The notes beneath the pieces are model-generated. The model was given only the letters and a program-made list of their open reading frames with translations, did no database searches and was not told the DNA's origin. A program made the position numbers and the translations under genes. Positions 62,185-64,000 of a stretch of DNA of 64,000 nt are shown here, one piece after another. This DNA is from Bacteroidales bacterium (GTDB lineage Bacteria > Bacteroidota > Bacteroidia > Bacteroidales > Prolixibacteraceae): assembly GCA_012719495.1 (NCBI GenBank), contig JAAYAG010000110.1, positions 1 through 64,000 of the forward strand. The letters run 5' to 3'. The number at the start of each line of letters is the position of its first letter. Within the stretch, counting starts at the first letter, position 1.

Positions 62185-62883
62185 ATGAGACAATCAACCT
62201 ACTGTTATGAATATCCGCGACCGGCTGTAACGGCCGACTGCATCATTTTCGGGTTCGATGCCGGTACCTTGAAGGTATTGCTGATCGAACGCGGTATTGA
62301 GCCGTTCAAGGGGCATTGGGCTATTCCGGGCGGTTTCCTGCGCGAGAACGAAAGTGCTGAGGCTTGTGCCAAGCGCGAACTGTTTGAGGAGACCGGCCTC
62401 GAGAATGTATTCATGGAGCAGCTTTTTTCGTTTACCGAACCTGGGCGCGATCCTCGAGGGCATGTCATTACGGTGGCGTATTACGCGCTGGTGAAGTTGT
62501 CGGAGTACGAGCTAAAAGCGGGCGACGATGCGCGCAATGCGGCTTGGTTTCCCATCGATCAACTTCCGGCTTTGGCTTTCGACCACGACCGGATCTTGCA
62601 TTTTGCCATGAACCGCTTGCGGGGAAAGATTCGTTATCAGCCCATTGGGTTCGAGTTGTTGCCCGGGCGTTTTACCTTGCCCGATTTGCAAGCGTTGTAC
62701 GAAGCCATTTTGCAGGTGAAGATCGATCGGCGCAATTTCCGCCGGAAAATCAACCAAACGGGCTTGCTCATCGATCAAAACGAGTCGGTAACTGGAGTTC
62801 CGCACCGAGGTGCGCGGTATTACAGTTTCGACAAGGCCAAGTATGAACAGCTGGCCCAACGGGGTTTCAATTTTGAAATATAA
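62185..62883 (+). CDS. nrtR: NrtR-type Nudix-related transcriptional regulator of NAD biosynthesis
   Basis: A 232-aa protein with an N-terminal Nudix fold. The Nudix box at 50-72 is intact (GX5EX7REUXEEXGU positions are filled), so ADP-ribose hydrolysis may be retained; some NrtR proteins have lost it. The C-terminal domain (about 145-232) is a winged helix typical of NrtR (LPDLQALYEAIL and NRRNFRRKI). The next gene is pncB (31 bp), whose family is the usual NrtR target. Two operator-like repeats and a promoter lie upstream. NrtR represses NAD-salvage genes and releases DNA on binding ADP-ribose. Confidence 0.92.
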   Translation: MRQSTYCYEYPRPAVTADCIIFGFDAGTLKVLLIERGIEPFKGHWAIPGGFLRENESAEACAKRELFEETGLENVFMEQLFSFTEPGRDPRGHVITVAYYALVKLSEYELKAGDDARNAAWFPIDQLPALAFDHDRILHFAMNRLRGKIRYQPIGFELLPGRFTLPDLQALYEAILQVKIDRRNFRRKINQTGLLIDQNESVTGVPHRGARYYSFDKAKYEQLAQRGFNFEI

Positions 62884-62913
62884 AATCAAACAATTACATA
62901 AAAAGACAAACCT

Positions 62914-64000
62914 ATGATCATTCGCGATTTTACGGACAACGATCTGTATAAGTTCACCACAATGAACGCCATACAAAAGAAATTTCCGAAAGCGGAAGTG
63001 GTGTATCAGTTTATAAACCGTGGGAAAACCCAATTTCCCGAAGGGTTTGCCCAGGCTTTGCGCCAAGAGGTGGATGCCATGGCGTCGCTTACTCTGAGCG
63101 ATGAAGCCGAGGCTTTTATCCGCAGGAAATGCTACTATTTCGATCCGGTTTTTATCGACTTGCTGAAAGGCTACCGTTTCGATCCGGCCGAAGTTCGCAT
63201 TGAACAGAACGGGGGCGAATTGTCGGTTGAAATTGCAGGGCTTTGGTACCGCACCGTGCTGTGGGAAGTGCCGCTAATGGCGCTTATTTCGGAACTTTAT
63301 TTCAAACTGACGCAGCAAGCGGCCAACGATTTTGAACCGACTATTTTGGAAAAAGCACGGCGCTTTGCCGAATTGGGCGTGATTCTTTCTGAATTTGGAA
63401 CCCGCCGCCGGTATTCGTTCGAAGTACAGGATCGGGTTGTGGCGCTATTCAAAGATTATCCGGGCTTGCAATTTCAAGGGACAAGCAATGTGTACCTGGC
63501 CATGAAGTACGATCAGACGCCCATTGGAACGCATCCGCACGAATGGTTTATGTACCACGGGGCGCATTTTGGATATCGCAAAGCCAACGAAGTGGCCATG
63601 GAAAATTGGGTTGATGTGTACGAAGGCGATTTGGGTATTGCCTTGACAGACACCTATACAACCGATAATTTTTTCAAGAGTTTCAATACCAAATACGCCA
63701 AGTTGTTCGACGGGGTGCGTTGGGACAGTGGCGATCCGCTGGAGTTTACCGACAAGGTGCTTAACCATTACACCAAAAACCGAATTGATCCGAAAAGTAA
63801 AACCGTGGTTTATAGCGACTCGCTTGACCTGGAACGGGTTGAACAAATTCACAACTACGTGAACGGGCGCATGCGCGATGCCTACGGAATTGGGACCTTT
63901 CTGACCAACGATGTGGGGGTTAAAGCCTTGAACATGGTGATTAAACTCATCGATGTCCGTCCGGCGGGAGCATCAAACTTTGTGTCGGCCGTGAAATTGT
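62914..64000 (+). CDS. pncB: Nicotinate phosphoribosyltransferase (3' end beyond the window)
   Basis: NAD-salvage enzyme converting nicotinate, PRPP and ATP to nicotinate mononucleotide. The first 362 codons are visible, with no stop before the window edge. Family features are the start MIIRDFTDNDLYKFTTMNAIQKKFP, the region SEFGTRRRYSFEVQDRVV, the His loop GTHPHEWFMYHGAHFG with the phosphorylated His, and the VRWDSGDPLEFTDKV motif. It is 31 bp after nrtR on the same strand, so it is probably regulated by it. Confidence 0.95.
   Translation, partial: MIIRDFTDNDLYKFTTMNAIQKKFPKAEVVYQFINRGKTQFPEGFAQALRQEVDAMASLTLSDEAEAFIRRKCYYFDPVFIDLLKGYRFDPAEVRIEQNGGELSVEIAGLWYRTVLWEVPLMALISELYFKLTQQAANDFEPTILEKARRFAELGVILSEFGTRRRYSFEVQDRVVALFKDYPGLQFQGTSNVYLAMKYDQTPIGTHPHEWFMYHGAHFGYRKANEVAMENWVDVYEGDLGIALTDTYTTDNFFKSFNTKYAKLFDGVRWDSGDPLEFTDKVLNHYTKNRIDPKSKTVVYSDSLDLERVEQIHNYVNGRMRDAYGIGTFLTNDVGVKALNMVIKLIDVRPAGASNFVSAVKL

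Overview
The window comes from a member of the phylum Bacteroidota (class Bacteroidia). A Marinilabiliales- or Prolixibacteraceae-like marine or sediment organism would fit, but no rRNA is present to settle this. The evidence is a SusC/SusD pair with GH30, three GH3 glycosidases, a type IX secretion C-terminal signal, PPi-dependent phosphofructokinase, AsnC next to AsnA, M56/BlaI signalling with TonB C-terminal domains, and promoter boxes matching the Bacteroidetes pattern TTG-N18..20-TAnnTTTG. No rRNA, tRNA, CRISPR array, transposase or phage gene was recognised.

Layout. 1-5.5 kb: Ca2+-type P-ATPase (-), then a translationally coupled DUF4922/SpoIID pair (+). 5.5-11.6 kb: PA14-containing GH3 (-), a chemoreceptor without a ligand domain, an Lrp/AsnC regulator and asparagine synthetase AsnA. 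11.7-15.6 kb: a BlaI/M56 signalling operon behind two near-identical promoter-operators, followed by a TPR protein. 15.8-18.6 kb: 4-alpha-glucanotransferase with tandem CBM20. 18.7-25.3 kb (-): a LuxR-type two-component system, then pstS-pstC-pstA-pstB and a porin-like barrel in the place where phoU might be expected. 25.5-31.9 kb (-): susC-susD-GH30 polysaccharide locus. 32.6-38.6 kb: pheT, a chorismatase-like protein and a GH3 lipoprotein.

38.7-44.4 kb is a more GC-rich block: AraC regulator, DrrA/DrrB-like ABC exporter, a toroid-fold-like protein and a short class II UvrA. It looks like a resistance cassette against DNA-binding drugs. It is followed by a mazEF pair whose toxin carries an in-frame TGA. 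45.3-50.3 kb: a T9SS-secreted propeller protein, a GH3 and a VOC protein. 50.5-57.2 kb: YhcH, PPi-PFK, MsrA, an orphan A-T-TE NRPS-like enzyme and DUF2271. 57.4-61.0 kb is AT-rich. It holds small accessory genes, all on the minus strand, separated by folded repeats that resemble integron attC sites, and it ends in a 5'-truncated gene remnant. 62.0-64.0 kb: the NAD-biosynthesis regulator NrtR with two candidate operators, followed by nicotinate phosphoribosyltransferase, which is cut by the window edge.

The most unusual parts are the DrrABC-like cassette, the orphan A-T-TE synthetase, the broken mazF, the attC-like intergenic repeats and the duplicated BlaI-type control region. All functional calls are made by eye from sequence motifs; no database search was run.
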